Shown one piece after another: positions 15,605 to 24,511 of a stretch of 33,531 bases of DNA. The stretch comes from an uncultured Lachnospiraceae bacterium (GTDB lineage: Bacteria > Bacillota > Clostridia > Lachnospirales > Lachnospiraceae), in the NCBI GenBank assembly GCA_948444865.1, contig CAOJVE010000010.1, positions 1 through 33,531 on the forward strand. The letters run 5' to 3'. The position numbers were made by a program, and so were the translations under genes. The notes beneath the pieces were generated by a model, which did no database searches, had not been told where the DNA came from, and saw only the letters and a program-made list of their open reading frames with translations. Numbering within the stretch: the stretch's first letter is position 1; each line of letters starts with the position of its first letter.

Positions 15605-16950
15605 ACCATATCACCCTGCATTTTCTCGATAAATTCAATGTCAATGTTGCCGGACAGGTAGTCCGGGTGATTCAAGATCTCGTATTGATAGTCCACATTG
15701 GTGTCAATCCCCTCGATGATGACTTCGCCCAGCGCGCTCTGCATCTTATGGATGGCCTCACTGCGGTTCTTGGCCCACACGATCAGCTTCGCCACCATGG
15801 AGTCGTAGTAAGGCGGGATGGAATAGCCGCTGTAGATGGCGGAATCAATGCGGATGCCTTTGCCGCCCGGCAGATACATATCCGTTATCGTTCCGGGGGA
15901 CGGCCGGAAGTTCTGGCTTGGATTCTCAGCGTTGATGCGGCACTCGATGGCGTGGCCGGTCAGGCGCACATCCTTTTGGCTGTAGGAAAGCTTTTTGCCG
16001 GAGGCGATGCGGATCTGCTCTTTTACCAGGTCGATGCCCGTCACCCACTCCGTGACCGGATGCTCCACCTGGATACGGGTGTTCATTTCCATGAAATAAT
16101 ATTTCCCCGAAGGCTCCAGGAGGAACTCGATGGTTCCCGCGTTGACGTATCCCGCCGCGCGCGCCGCCCGGACCGCCGCCTGCCCCATCTCTTCCCGCAG
16201 CTTGGCTGTCAGCGCAAGGGACGGGGATTCTTCTATCATCTTCTGATGGTTTCTCTGGATGGAACAGTCCCGCTCTCCCAGGTGAATCACGTTGCCGAAG
16301 CCGTCCGCCAGAATCTGAAATTCAATGTGCCGGGGATGCTGGACGAAATGCTCGATGTACATAGTTCCGTCCCCGAAGGCTTTTTGGGCCTCTTTTTGGG
16401 CCGTCTGGAAGCTCTGCTCAAATTCCTCTTCGGCATAGGCTGTGCGCATCCCTTTTCCGCCGCCGCCCAGCGCCGCTTTTACGATCACAGGATAGCCGAT
16501 CTCTCTGGCCGCCTTTAAGCCCGTCTGCGCGTCGTAAATGGCCTCCTTTGTGCCCGGAATCACCGGAACGCCCGCCGCCGCCATGGTATTTCTGGCTTCC
16601 TGCTTGTTTCCCAGCCGGGCGATGACCTCCGCGTCCGGCCCGATAAACGTAATGTTGCACTGCTGGCAAAGCTCTGCAAAGCGGCTGTTTTCCGACAGAA
16701 ATCCAAACCCCGGATGGATGGCGTCCGCCCCTGTGACCACCGTAGCGCTGATGATGCTTTCCATGTTCAGGTAACTGTCCTGTGAAGGCGCAGGCCCGAT
16801 GCAGATCGCCTCGTCCGCCAGCTTCGCGTGAAGCGCCTCTTTGTCCGCCTGGGAATAGACCGCCACCGTCTCGATTCCCATTTCCCTGCACGCGCGGATA
16901 ATCCGCACCGCAATCTCTCCCCTGTTGGCTATCAATACTTTCTTGATCAT
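15601..16950 (-). CDS. accC: Biotin carboxylase subunit of acetyl-CoA carboxylase
   Basis: This 449-residue ATP-grasp enzyme carboxylates the biotin on AccB using ATP and bicarbonate. It starts with [20 protein letters not shown] and has the ATP loop [12 protein letters not shown], the HPRHIEFQI segment and the catalytic [15 protein letters not shown] motif. Length is typical. ATG 16950 follows AAGGTGG. It sits between fabZ (30 nt gap) and accDA (4-nt overlap), keeping all carboxylase subunits in one transcript. Confidence 0.97.
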   Translation of the reverse strand: MIKKVLIANRGEIAVRIIRACREMGIETVAVYSQADKEALHAKLADEAICIGPAPSQDSYLNMESIISATVVTGADAIHPGFGFLSENSRFAELCQQCNITFIGPDAEVIARLGNKQEARNTMAAAGVPVIPGTKEAIYDAQTGLKAAREIGYPVIVKAALGGGGKGMRTAYAEEEFEQSFQTAQKEAQKAFGDGTMYIEHFVQHPRHIEFQILADGFGNVIHLGERDCSIQRNHQKMIEESPSLALTAKLREEMGQAAVRAARAAGYVNAGTIEFLLEPSGKYYFMEMNTRIQVEHPVTEWVTGIDLVKEQIRIASGKKLSYSQKDVRLTGHAIECRINAENPSQNFRPSPGTITDMYLPGGKGIRIDSAIYSGYSIPPYYDSMVAKLIVWAKNRSEAIHKMQSALGEVIIEGIDTNVDYQYEILNHPDYLSGNIDIEFIEKMQGDMV

Positions 16951-16980
16951 CTTACCACCTTATCCAATCCATACCGTCGC

Positions 16981-17409
16981 TTAGCCCACCATAAATGTCA
17001 GTTCCGCGCTGACGATGACTTTTCCGTCCACGCTGGCCGTGGCCTCGCCCACGCCCACAGGGCCTTTTTGCTTAATGATTTTCGTCTCCAGGCGCAGTTT
17101 GTCTCCGGGGACCGCTTTTCCCCTGAATTTGCATTTGTTGATGCCGCCGAAATAGGCCACTTTTCCTTTGTTTTCCTCCTGGCTTAAGATGGCCACCGCT
17201 CCGGCCTGCGCCAGCGCCTCCACGGTCAGCACGCCCGGCATCACCGGCTCCTGGGGAAAATGCCCCGCGAAGAAATCCTCCCGGTAGGTCAGGCATTTAT
17301 AGCCCACCGCATACTGTCCCGGCTCATAATCCTCAATGTAGTCCAGCAAAAGAAACGGATGCCGGTGGGGAATGATTTCTTTAATCTGGTTAATGTCTAA
17401 ATGTTTCAT
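16981..17409 (-). CDS. fabZ: 3-hydroxyacyl-ACP dehydratase FabZ
   Basis: This 142-residue hot-dog protein dehydrates beta-hydroxyacyl-ACP in the elongation cycle. The catalytic histidine lies in IPHRHPFLLLD (His17) and the glutamate in PGVLTVEALAQAG (Glu64); the GHFPQEPVMPG loop is present. ATG 17409 follows TAGGAGGCAGT. The gene lies between accB (8 nt gap) and accC. No FabN/FabA-type isomerase is seen in this operon, so how unsaturated chains are made is not shown. Confidence 0.96.
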   Translation of the reverse strand: MKHLDINQIKEIIPHRHPFLLLDYIEDYEPGQYAVGYKCLTYREDFFAGHFPQEPVMPGVLTVEALAQAGAVAILSQEENKGKVAYFGGINKCKFRGKAVPGDKLRLETKIIKQKGPVGVGEATASVDGKVIVSAELTFMVG

Positions 17410-17417
17410 ACTGCCTC

Positions 17418-17855
17418 CTACTCAATCCTGAACAGTTCCTGCCCGTACTCCACGGCCTGCCCGTTGGAAACATAGATTTCCGCCACGGTCCCGTCGTAAT
17501 CGCTCTCAATTTCGTTCATCAGCTTCATGGCCTCCACAATGGCCAGGGTCTGGCCCTTGGTCACTTTATCCCCCACAGACACAAAGGGCTCTGCGTCCTC
17601 CGCCGGGGCCGCGTAAAAGGTTCCCACCAGCGGGGATTCCACAATCTTTCCGCCTGGAGCGGGGGCAGGCGCCGCCGTCTGCGCCTCGGATGTCTTCGCG
17701 GGCGCCGTTTCCGCCATCTCTGTCACCGGCGCCGCCTTCGTCTGCCCCTGTTTTTTGGTCAGATGCAGCTTTACGCCGCCCTCTTCGTATTTCAGCCCGG
17801 TCAGTTCGGACCTAGACACCGCTTCAATCAACCGAATCAGATTTTCAAATTCCAT
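17418..17855 (-). CDS. accB: Biotin carboxyl carrier protein
   Basis: This 145-residue carrier holds the biotin of acetyl-CoA carboxylase. Residues 1-35 form the N-terminal segment, 36-70 an Ala/Pro/Thr-rich flexible linker, and 72-145 the biotinyl domain with the target lysine in VEAMKLMNEI (Lys111). Length and layout match the family. The start ATG 17855 follows AGAGGGTG. It lies 14 nt downstream of fabF. Confidence 0.96.
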   Translation of the reverse strand: MEFENLIRLIEAVSRSELTGLKYEEGGVKLHLTKKQGQTKAAPVTEMAETAPAKTSEAQTAAPAPAPGGKIVESPLVGTFYAAPAEDAEPFVSVGDKVTKGQTLAIVEAMKLMNEIESDYDGTVAEIYVSNGQAVEYGQELFRIE

Positions 17856-17869
17856 ATGACAAACACCCT

Positions 17870-19120
17870 CTAGTCTATATATTTTTTCAAAAGCAAGGTT
17901 GCGTTGTGACCGCCGAAGCCAAGAGAATTGGTCAGCGCGCAGCGGATTTCTTTTTCAATAGGCGCGCCCACGGCATAATTCAGGTCGCATTCTTCGTCCA
18001 CGTTTTGGGTTCCCATGGTCTGATGGACGAAGCCGTCCTGGATGGCTTTCACGCAGGCGATAAATTCCACGCCTCCGGCGGCGCCCAGAAGGTGGCCAAT
18101 CATGGATTTGGTGGAGTTCACCGCCGTTTTATGCGCCGCGTCGCCCAACGCCAGCTTAATGGCTTTTGTCTCGAAGAGATCGTTGTGGTGGGTTCCGGTG
18201 CCGTGGGCGTTCACATAGTCCACTTGCTCCGGGGAAATCCCGCCTTCCTTCATGGCAAGCTCCATGGCTTTCGCGGCGCCGCTGCCGTCTTCCGCTGGGG
18301 AAGTGATATGATAGGCGTCTCCGGTGGCCCCGTAGCCCGCCAGCTCCGCGTAAATTTTCGCGCCCCGCGCCCGGGCGTGCTCCAGCTCTTCCAGCACGAC
18401 GACTCCGGCGCCCTCGCCCAGCACAAATCCGTCTCGGTCTTTGTCAAAGGGGATGGAGGCCCGCAGAGGGTCTGAAGCGGTGGAAAGGGCGGTCAGGCTG
18501 GTGAACCCCGCCACGCCCAGCGGACAGATGCAGCTTTCCGCCCCTCCGGCGAACATCACGTCCGCGTCCCCGTACTGGATGGCGCGAAACGCGTCGCCGA
18601 TGGAATGGGTCCCGGAGGCGCAGGCCGTCACCACATTGGTGCATTTTCCTTTTAAGCCCAGCTGAATGGAAATATTCCCCGCCGCCATGTTGGAAATCAT
18701 CAGCGGCACCATCAGAGGATTTACCCGGGCCGGGCCTTTGGTCTGAATCCGCTCGTATTCCCGCTCCGTCTCCCGCAGGCTTCCGATGCCGGAGCCCACA
18801 ATCACGCCGGCGCGGTAGGGATCTTCCTTTGAAATGTCAAGGGCAGCATCCTCGCAGGCTTCTTTGGCCGCCGCCACCGCAAACTGGGCGAAAGGCTCCA
18901 TCCTTTTTGCCGCCTTAAAGTCCATCCTCTCTTTTGCCGAAAAGCCTTTCACTTCCGCGGCCAGCTTCACTTTGTAATCCGCCGTGTCAAACTGGGTGAT
19001 TTCCCCGATTCCCACTTTTCCGGCTTTTATGCTGTCCCAGAATTCCGGCACGGTATTGCCGATGGGCGTGATGGCGCCCATTCCGGTGATTACTACTCTT
19101 TTCTTTCTTACATTGTCCAT
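17870..19120 (-). CDS. fabF: 3-oxoacyl-ACP synthase II FabF
   Basis: This 416-residue condensing enzyme extends acyl-ACP with malonyl-ACP. The thiolase-fold triad is visible: Cys167 in TACASGTHS, His306 in NAHGTGTHHND and His343 in MIGHLLGAAGG, with Lys338 nearby. The tracked start at 19156 is rejected because the AGGAGG site lies within that extension. ATG 19120 (MDNVRKKRVVITGMG) gives the family N-terminus, though the 13-nt spacing is long. The 66-nt gap to fabG contains a small GC hairpin (CCGCG/CGCGG at about 19161-19177), which might tune the level of downstream genes. Confidence 0.96.
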   Translation of the reverse strand: MDNVRKKRVVITGMGAITPIGNTVPEFWDSIKAGKVGIGEITQFDTADYKVKLAAEVKGFSAKERMDFKAAKRMEPFAQFAVAAAKEACEDAALDISKEDPYRAGVIVGSGIGSLRETEREYERIQTKGPARVNPLMVPLMISNMAAGNISIQLGLKGKCTNVVTACASGTHSIGDAFRAIQYGDADVMFAGGAESCICPLGVAGFTSLTALSTASDPLRASIPFDKDRDGFVLGEGAGVVVLEELEHARARGAKIYAELAGYGATGDAYHITSPAEDGSGAAKAMELAMKEGGISPEQVDYVNAHGTGTHHNDLFETKAIKLALGDAAHKTAVNSTKSMIGHLLGAAGGVEFIACVKAIQDGFVHQTMGTQNVDEECDLNYAVGAPIEKEIRCALTNSLGFGGHNATLLLKKYID

Positions 19121-19186
19121 CTTTCTTTTTCTTCCTCCTATATCAGACCAACGCACATTCCCGCGCCCCGTGCGCGGTTCTGCCGT

Positions 19187-19927
19187 TTACATCACCATTC
19201 CGCCGTCAACGTGAAGCGTCTGTCCGGTGATGTATGCGGCTTCTTCGGATGCAAGAAACGCTGCCGCCGCCGCCACATGCTCTGTTTTCCCGAATCTGCC
19301 CAGCGGAATCTGGGCTGTGGCCGCCTCTTTGACTTTTTCCGGCAGCGCGTCGGTCATGTCTGTCTCAATAAAGCCCGGCGCGATGGCGTTGACGGTGATT
19401 CCCCGGGAGGCCAGCTCTCTTGCCGCCGCTTTGGTCAGGCCGATGAGGCCCGCCTTGGATGCCGCGTAGTTGGCCTGGCCCGCATTTCCCGCCACGCCGG
19501 ACACCGAGGACATGTTGATGATGCGCCCGCTTCTCTGCTTTAACATTTGGCGGGACGCGAAGCGGATGGTATTAAAAGCGCCTTTCAGGTTTACGTCCAT
19601 CACACGGTCAAAATCTTCTTCCGACATTTTCATCAGCAGGCCGTCCCGGGTGATTCCGGCGTTGTTGACCAGAATGTCCAGATGGCCGTGCTCTTTGATT
19701 ACGTCCTGTATAAATTTTTCGCACTGTCCGTAATCGGCCACGTCGCACGGATAGACCGACGCGGCGCCGCCCGCTTCCTGGATTTCCTTTTGCGCCTGAC
19801 GGGCTTTTTCCTCGGAGCCGTTGTAGTTGATGACCACGAACGCTCCCTGTGCGGCCAATTTTTTTGCGATGGCTCTGCCGATTCCCCGGGAGGCGCCTGT
19901 TACGATGGCTGTTTTTCCTTCTAACAT
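19187..19927 (-). CDS. fabG: 3-oxoacyl-ACP reductase FabG
   Basis: This 246-residue short-chain dehydrogenase reduces beta-ketoacyl-ACP with NADPH. The nucleotide motif TGASRGIG (10-17), NNAG, and the catalytic Ser141, Tyr154 and Lys158 (YAASK) are in place. It ends in DGGMVM, as in the family. The track begins at 19990 inside fabD. ATG 19927 is preferred because AAGGAG lies 7 nt upstream and the protein then starts [13 protein letters not shown]. It begins 2 nt after the fabD stop, so translation is probably coupled. Confidence 0.96.
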   Translation of the reverse strand: MLEGKTAIVTGASRGIGRAIAKKLAAQGAFVVINYNGSEEKARQAQKEIQEAGGAASVYPCDVADYGQCEKFIQDVIKEHGHLDILVNNAGITRDGLLMKMSEEDFDRVMDVNLKGAFNTIRFASRQMLKQRSGRIINMSSVSGVAGNAGQANYAASKAGLIGLTKAAARELASRGITVNAIAPGFIETDMTDALPEKVKEAATAQIPLGRFGKTEHVAAAAAFLASEEAAYITGQTLHVDGGMVM

Positions 19928-19929
19928 TT

Positions 19930-20862
19930 TCATTCTCCTTTCAGGACGGCGACCGCCTTTTCGATGTCTTCCCATACGGAAATGTTGCACACTTTATATT
20001 TTGGATTGATTTTCTTCATGAACCCGGCCAGCGTCTTTCCCGGCCCGATTTCCACAAACTGCTCCACGCCGTCGGCGATCATCGCTTCCATGCTCTGCAT
20101 CCAGCGCACCGGAGCGCTTACCTGCCGCACCAGAAGGTCTTTTGTTTCGGCGATGTCCTCCACTTTCCGCGCCGTCACATTGGTGACGTAAGGAATGGAC
20201 AGCGGGTGAAGCTTTGTATGTTCCAGCTCTTTTGCCAGCTCTTCTCCGGCGGGCTTAAGCATGGGCGAATGGAATGGGCCGCTGACGTTGAGCATCAGGG
20301 TGCGCCTGGCCCCGGCTACTTTTAACTTTGCCGCGGCGGCTTCCACGCCGGATTTCCCGCCGGTGATGACAATCTGCCCGGGGCAGTTGTAATTGGCGAT
20401 GGTCACGTCCTCAAAATCCTCCAAGACCTCTTCGATTTTGGACGCGTCCATGGCCATCACCGCGCACATGGCCCCTTCCCCGGCGGGAACGGTATTCTGC
20501 ATGAGGATGCCCCTTTTGCGCACCAGGCGGATGGCGTCCATATCGTCCATGCCGCCGGCTGCGGCGATGGCCGCGTACTCGCCCAGACTCAGTCCGGCCG
20601 TTACGTCCGGCGTAAGGCCCGCCTCTGAAGCGGCTTTTGTCATGGCAAGACAGGCGGTGACCATGGCCGCCTGGGTGTATTCCGTCAAATCCAGCCGATC
20701 GTTTTTTTCAAAGCAAAGGGCTTTCATATCCAGCTGCAAGGTTTCGCCGGCCCTGTCAAATATTTCCCGGGCGGAGGCGTTTTTTTCGTAAAAATCCGCA
20801 CCCATCCCCGCTTTCTGCGCTCCCTGGCCCGGGTAAATAAATGCCGTTTTTATTTTACACAT
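19930..20862 (-). CDS. fabD: Malonyl-CoA:ACP transacylase FabD
   Basis: This 310-residue protein moves malonyl from CoA to ACP. It has the N-terminal [11 protein letters not shown] motif, the nucleophile serine in [10 protein letters not shown] (about Ser92), and the catalytic histidine in VSGPFHSPM. The tracked GTG at 20871 is only 2 nt from the ribosome binding site. ATG 20862 ([12 protein letters not shown]), overlapping the fabK stop by 8 nt, is more likely. ACP itself is not encoded in this operon, so the substrate carrier must come from another locus. Confidence 0.95.
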   Translation of the reverse strand: MCKIKTAFIYPGQGAQKAGMGADFYEKNASAREIFDRAGETLQLDMKALCFEKNDRLDLTEYTQAAMVTACLAMTKAASEAGLTPDVTAGLSLGEYAAIAAAGGMDDMDAIRLVRKRGILMQNTVPAGEGAMCAVMAMDASKIEEVLEDFEDVTIANYNCPGQIVITGGKSGVEAAAAKLKVAGARRTLMLNVSGPFHSPMLKPAGEELAKELEHTKLHPLSIPYVTNVTARKVEDIAETKDLLVRQVSAPVRWMQSMEAMIADGVEQFVEIGPGKTLAGFMKKINPKYKVCNISVWEDIEKAVAVLKGE

Positions 20863-21793
20863 ACAGCCCACATCCTTTCATCAGAGCGTCGGTTTCCCGC
20901 ACCAGCTTTTCAATCAAATCTTTGCAGGACATCCGCTCTTTGACCATGCCGGCGATCTGGCCCGCCATGACGCTGCCGTTTTTCACGTCGCCGTCCACCA
21001 CGGCGTTTCTCAAGCCTCCCAGCGTCAGGTATTCCAGTTCCTCAAAGCTTGCGCCCTGCTCTTCCATGGCGATGTACTTCTTGGTCATCTCGTTTCTGAG
21101 CGCACGAATGGGGTGCCCGGCTTTTCGGCCGGTGACCCGGGTGTCTATGTCTTTGGCCTTTAAAATCCGCTCTTTGTAGTTGTCATGTACCTGGGCCTCG
21201 TTGGTGACCACAAAGCAGGTGCCCATCTGCACGCCTTTTGCGCCCAGCATGAACGCGGCGGCAATGCCTCTTCCGTCGGCGATGCCTCCGGCGGCGATCA
21301 CCGGGATTTTCACCGCGTCCACCACCTGGGGAACCAGCGTCATGGTCGTGCTCTCGCCGATATGCCCGCCGGACTCGCAGCCTTCCGCCACCACCGCGTC
21401 GGCGCCGCTGCGCTCCATGCGCTTGGCCAGGGCTACGGACGCCACCACCGGAATCACCTTCATGTCTTTGCTTTTCCACAGATCCATGTATTTTTCCGGG
21501 TTCCCGGCGCCGGTGGTTACGACTTTTACGCCCTCTTCGGCCACTACGCTGGCCACCTCATCCGCATGGGGGCTCATCAGCATAATATTTACGCCGAAGG
21601 GCTTATCGGTTAATTTCTTCGCCTCCCGGATCTGCTCCCGCACCCAGTCCGCCGGGGCGTTGGCCGCGCCGATCAGGCCCAGTCCGCCCGCTTCCGATAC
21701 GGCCGCCGCCAGATGATGCTCCGCCACCCATGCCATGCCGCCTTGAATAATGGGATATTCGATCCCCAATAATCTGCTCATTTCTGTCTGCAT
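20855..21793 (-). CDS. fabK: Enoyl-ACP reductase II FabK
   Basis: This 312-residue FMN-dependent TIM-barrel enzyme reduces enoyl-ACP in the last step of the cycle; it replaces FabI in many Firmicutes. Motifs are YPIIQGGMAWVAEHHLAAAVS, PFGVNIMLMSP, VVAEGCESGGHIGE and VIAAGGIADGRG. Length is as expected. It lies 23 nt after fabH, the slot where acpP usually separates the two genes in relatives. A second family member is found at the other end of the operon. This one has the closer match to known FabK and is taken as the main reductase. Confidence 0.93.
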   Translation of the reverse strand: MQTEMSRLLGIEYPIIQGGMAWVAEHHLAAAVSEAGGLGLIGAANAPADWVREQIREAKKLTDKPFGVNIMLMSPHADEVASVVAEEGVKVVTTGAGNPEKYMDLWKSKDMKVIPVVASVALAKRMERSGADAVVAEGCESGGHIGESTTMTLVPQVVDAVKIPVIAAGGIADGRGIAAAFMLGAKGVQMGTCFVVTNEAQVHDNYKERILKAKDIDTRVTGRKAGHPIRALRNEMTKKYIAMEEQGASFEELEYLTLGGLRNAVVDGDVKNGSVMAGQIAGMVKERMSCKDLIEKLVRETDALMKGCGLYV

Positions 21794-21816
21794 TTTTTTA
21801 CCCTGCCTTTATTTTC

Positions 21817-22800
21817 TCAAATCCACTCGTACAGAGACGCTCCCCAGGTCAGCCCTGCGCCGAACCCGGCCATAATCAGCTTCTGCCCTTTTTTCAGCAT
21901 CCCCTTTTGGTTCATCTCGTCTAACAGAATCGGTATGCTGGCCGACGATGTATTGCCGTATTCCTGGATGTTCACCGGGAATTTCTCCATGGGCTCTCCC
22001 AGACGCTTCGCCACCGACTCCACAATTCTTCTGTTGGCCTGGTGAAGCAAAAACCAGTCAATCTCTTCCTGCCCCACATTATTTCGCTTCAGCGTTTCCC
22101 GGATTACCTCCGGCACTTTTTTCACCGCGAATTGGAAAACGGCCTTGCCGTCCATCTGCATGAAATACTCGCCGCCGTCGTAATGACCCGGCCCCTCCGG
22201 CTCGCGCAGCACATTCCAGTCATGCCTGCTTTTTAAAGAAAGGGCAGAGCCCTTTTGGCCTTCTGAATGAGTCACCGGCAGGTACATTCTCCGGCCGTCC
22301 GCCTTCAGCACAGCCGCTCCGGCCCCGTCCCCAAACAAAATACAGGTGCCCCGGTCCCGCCAGTTGGTCAGATTGGAAAGGCTCTCGCTGCCGATGACCA
22401 GCGCGGTCCGGTAAATCCCGCCCGCCAGATAGGCCGCCGCCGTATTGTAGGCCAGGACAAATCCTGTACAGGCGGCGCTTAAGTCAAAACAGGTGGCGTT
22501 TGACGCTTTCAGCTCCTTTTGCACTTCACAGGCCGCACAGGGAAGAATCACATTGGAAGATATGGTGGACACCAAAATCAGGTCTACTTCCTCCGGAGCC
22601 ACCCCGGCGCGCTGCAATGCCCGGCGGCCTGCCTCGCTGGCCATGGAAACCGTCGTCTCCCCGTCGATGATATGCCGCCGCTCAACCCCGGTCCGCTCCC
22701 GTATCCACTGATCGCTGGTGTCCACCAGCTTCGCAATGCCATTATTATCCATTACATGGGATGGGGTGTAGGAACCCGTCCCGCATATATTCACAGCCAT
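21817..22800 (-). CDS. fabH: 3-oxoacyl-ACP synthase III FabH
   Basis: This 327-residue initiating condensing enzyme joins acyl-CoA to malonyl-ACP. Cys111 lies in DLSAACTGFV, the histidine in LLHQANRRIVE, and the asparagine in YGNTSSASIP, completing the Cys-His-Asn triad. The tracked start at 22899 would place the -10 and operator inside the gene. ATG 22800 (MAVNICGTGSYTP) follows AGAGGGAG and is chosen. It is the first gene of the fab operon, 50 nt downstream of a consensus promoter with FabT-like palindromes. Confidence 0.96.
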   Translation of the reverse strand: MAVNICGTGSYTPSHVMDNNGIAKLVDTSDQWIRERTGVERRHIIDGETTVSMASEAGRRALQRAGVAPEEVDLILVSTISSNVILPCAACEVQKELKASNATCFDLSAACTGFVLAYNTAAAYLAGGIYRTALVIGSESLSNLTNWRDRGTCILFGDGAGAAVLKADGRRMYLPVTHSEGQKGSALSLKSRHDWNVLREPEGPGHYDGGEYFMQMDGKAVFQFAVKKVPEVIRETLKRNNVGQEEIDWFLLHQANRRIVESVAKRLGEPMEKFPVNIQEYGNTSSASIPILLDEMNQKGMLKKGQKLIMAGFGAGLTWGASLYEWI

Positions 22801-22820
22801 ATTTCTCCCTCTGCATTTGC

Positions 22821-22849
22821 TTTGATTGTAAATTATTTTGGTTTTCAAA
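22821..22849 (-). promoter_or_regulatory. FabT-box-like operators at the fab promoter
   Basis: TTTGGTTTTCAAA (22837-22849) reads TTTGAAAACCAAA on the minus strand. It differs at one position from a TTTGAnnnTCAAA dyad, which is the FabT operator type as I recall it. TTTGATTGTAAA (22821-22832) is a weaker second match. Both overlap or follow the -10 box, a position for repression. Confidence 0.6.
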
Positions 22850-22877
22850 GTATATACCCGCCGCCTCCGTTTGTCAA
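22849..22877 (-). promoter_or_regulatory. fab operon sigma-A promoter
   Basis: On the minus strand TTGACA (22872-22877), 17 bp, and TATACT (22849-22854) form a near-consensus promoter about 50 bp before fabH. Confidence 0.85.
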
Positions 22878-22908
22878 GGGCTTTATGCAGATAAATCAAA
22901 TTTTCCCA

Positions 22909-22938
22909 TTGATTCCCACCGCCCCTTTCGGTTATAGT
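22909..22938 (+). promoter_or_regulatory. Promoter of the HAD hydrolase gene
   Basis: TTGATT (22909-22914), 18 bp, and TATAGT (22933-22938) lie 33 bp upstream of the HAD gene, divergent from the fab promoter. The -35 overlaps one arm of an ATCAA/TTGAT dyad. Confidence 0.5.
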
Positions 22939-22971
22939 TATCTTAAATTATTTATGAAGAGGGTGAATAGA

Positions 22972-23688
22972 ATGAACATAAGAGCGATTTTATTTGACTT
23001 GGACGGAACGCTGCTGCCCATGGACCAGGAACGCTTCACGAAGGGCTACTTTCAGCTGCTGGCCGCGAACATGGCCAAAAGCGGCTACGAACCTAAAAAA
23101 CTGATCGACGCCATATGGGCCGGGACCGCCGCCATGGTCAAAAACGACGGAAAAAGAACCAACGAAAAAGTCTTCTGGGAGAAAATGGCCGAGAGCTACG
23201 GCCCTGGCGTCTACGACGACATTCCTCTGTTCGACGCATTTTACAGAGGTGATTTCCAAAAAGCCAAAAGCTTCTGCGGCTTCAATTCGGACGCGGCCAG
23301 AACCGTCCGCCAGGCGCGGGAAATGGGCTATCAAACGGCGCTGGCCACCAATCCCGTCTTCCCCATGGTCGCCCAGGAAAGCCGCCTAGGCTGGGCGGGC
23401 CTTGCCCTTTCCGATTTCGAGCTTTGCACATCGTATGAAAACGCCGGCTACTGCAAGCCCAATCCCCTTTACTACGCGGACATCGCCCGCCGCTTAAATC
23501 TCGATCCTAAAGAGTGCTGCATGGTGGGCAACGACACGACCGAGGATCTGGCGGCGGCCGAAATCGGAATGCAGACCTTTTTGCTCACCGACTGCCTAAT
23601 CCACAAAAAACAGACGGACATATCCGCCTGCCCCCAGGGGGATTTCGCCGCGCTGCTGAATTTCATCGGGAAAATGCAAAAAGCATAG
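22972..23688 (+). CDS. HAD-superfamily hydrolase
   Basis: This 238-residue haloacid-dehalogenase-like phosphatase has motif I AILFDLDGTLLPMD near the N-terminus, an alpha-helical cap, motif II in ALATNP, and motifs III/IV in CKPNPLYY and MVGNDTTEDLAAA. The track starts at 22519 within the fabH antisense. ATG 22972 after AGAGGGTG fits the family start. The substrate is unknown. It is divergent from fabH and shares the regulatory gap with it, but there is no strong functional link. The next gene has its own promoter. Confidence 0.88.
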   Translation: MNIRAILFDLDGTLLPMDQERFTKGYFQLLAANMAKSGYEPKKLIDAIWAGTAAMVKNDGKRTNEKVFWEKMAESYGPGVYDDIPLFDAFYRGDFQKAKSFCGFNSDAARTVRQAREMGYQTALATNPVFPMVAQESRLGWAGLALSDFELCTSYENAGYCKPNPLYYADIARRLNLDPKECCMVGNDTTEDLAAAEIGMQTFLLTDCLIHKKQTDISACPQGDFAALLNFIGKMQKA

Positions 23689-23697
23689 AGAAAGTTA

Positions 23698-23725
23698 TTG
23701 ACATATGTCATAAACATGTTATAAT
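23698..23725 (+). promoter_or_regulatory. Promoter with palindromic operator before the DUF134-NifX gene
   Basis: TTGACA (23698-23703), 16 bp, and TATAAT (23720-23725) are perfect sigma-A hexamers. A perfect 12-bp palindrome, TGACATATGTCA (23699-23710), overlaps the -35, and a further ACATGT precedes the -10. A regulator bound here would block RNA polymerase. The DUF134 HTH domain encoded just downstream is a candidate. Confidence 0.75.
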
Positions 23726-23755
23726 GAATTTCATTAAAAAAGCGGAGGAAAACCC

Positions 23756-24496
23756 ATGCCAAGACCGTGCAAAAAGAGACGCATCTGCGCCAGGCCTTCC
23801 TGCCTGCAGTTTGGACCGCTGGGGGGCGGCAGTCCCACAGAGCCGGCTGTGTTCATGACGCTGGATGAATATGAATGCATCCGCCTGATGGATTACGAAG
23901 GCCTGACCCAGCAGCAGTGCGCCGCGCAGATGGACGTAGCGCGGACGACGATCCAGGGCATTTACAGCAGCGCCCGGCAGAAGATCGCCTTCTGTCTGGT
24001 GAACGGATGCCCTTTGCGCCTGGAGGGCGGCAATGTGATCCTCTGTGAAAAAAAAGCGCACTGCCGCAAACACTGCTGCGGCAATCAAAAAAAGAAAAGT
24101 GAGGATATTCAGATGAAAATTGGCGTTACCTATGAAAATGGACAGATTTACCAGCACTTCGGACACACACAGTTTTTTAAAGTTTATGATATCCAGGATA
24201 ACAAAATCGTGCAGTCTGCCGTTGTGGACACCAACGGACAGGGACACGGCGCGCTGGCCGGATTTTTGCAGGAATATCAGGTGGACACGCTGATCTGCGG
24301 CGGCATCGGCGGCGGCGCCCAGAATGCGCTGAACGCGGCAGGCATCCGTCTGTTCTGCGGCGTATCCGGCGACGCTGACAGCGCCGTGGAAGCGCTGCTG
24401 CGCGGTGAGCTGGAATATTCCACGGAGGCCAACTGCAGCCATCACGAACACCACGGCCACGATCACGCCTGCGGTGACCACGGTTGCCATCACTAA
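23756..24496 (+). CDS. DUF134 HTH - NifX/NifB-like (FeMo-co binding domain) fusion protein
   Basis: This 246-residue fusion starts MPRPCKKRRICARP. Residues 1 to about 105 form a DUF134 domain with a sigma-70-like HTH (LTQQQCAAQMDVARTTIQGIYSSAR) and several cysteines. Residues 120-220 form a dinitrogenase iron-molybdenum cofactor-binding domain (MKIGVTYENGQIYQHFGHTQFF, ICGGIGGGAQNALNAAGI). The last 20 residues are His/Cys-rich (HHEHHGHDHACGDHGCHH), a likely metal site. The start follows CGGAGG. An internal in-frame ATG at 24113, preceded by GTGAGG, could also yield the second domain alone. It probably senses or handles Fe-S/metal clusters; the exact role is unknown. Confidence 0.88.
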   Translation: MPRPCKKRRICARPSCLQFGPLGGGSPTEPAVFMTLDEYECIRLMDYEGLTQQQCAAQMDVARTTIQGIYSSARQKIAFCLVNGCPLRLEGGNVILCEKKAHCRKHCCGNQKKKSEDIQMKIGVTYENGQIYQHFGHTQFFKVYDIQDNKIVQSAVVDTNGQGHGALAGFLQEYQVDTLICGGIGGGAQNALNAAGIRLFCGVSGDADSAVEALLRGELEYSTEANCSHHEHHGHDHACGDHGCHH

Positions 24497-24511
24497 AAAG
24501 AGGGCTTGGCC

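Noticed and set aside
15667-16518. 283-aa plus-strand ORF
   Set aside because: It is antisense to accC, with His/Arg-rich low-complexity content typical of a shadow frame.
22519-22971. Long N-terminal extension of the HAD ORF
   Set aside because: It runs antisense to fabH and through the fab promoter. The real start at 22972 has a ribosome binding site.
23708-24493. 261-aa minus-strand ORF
   Set aside because: It is antisense to the DUF134-NifX gene, which has domain matches and a promoter.
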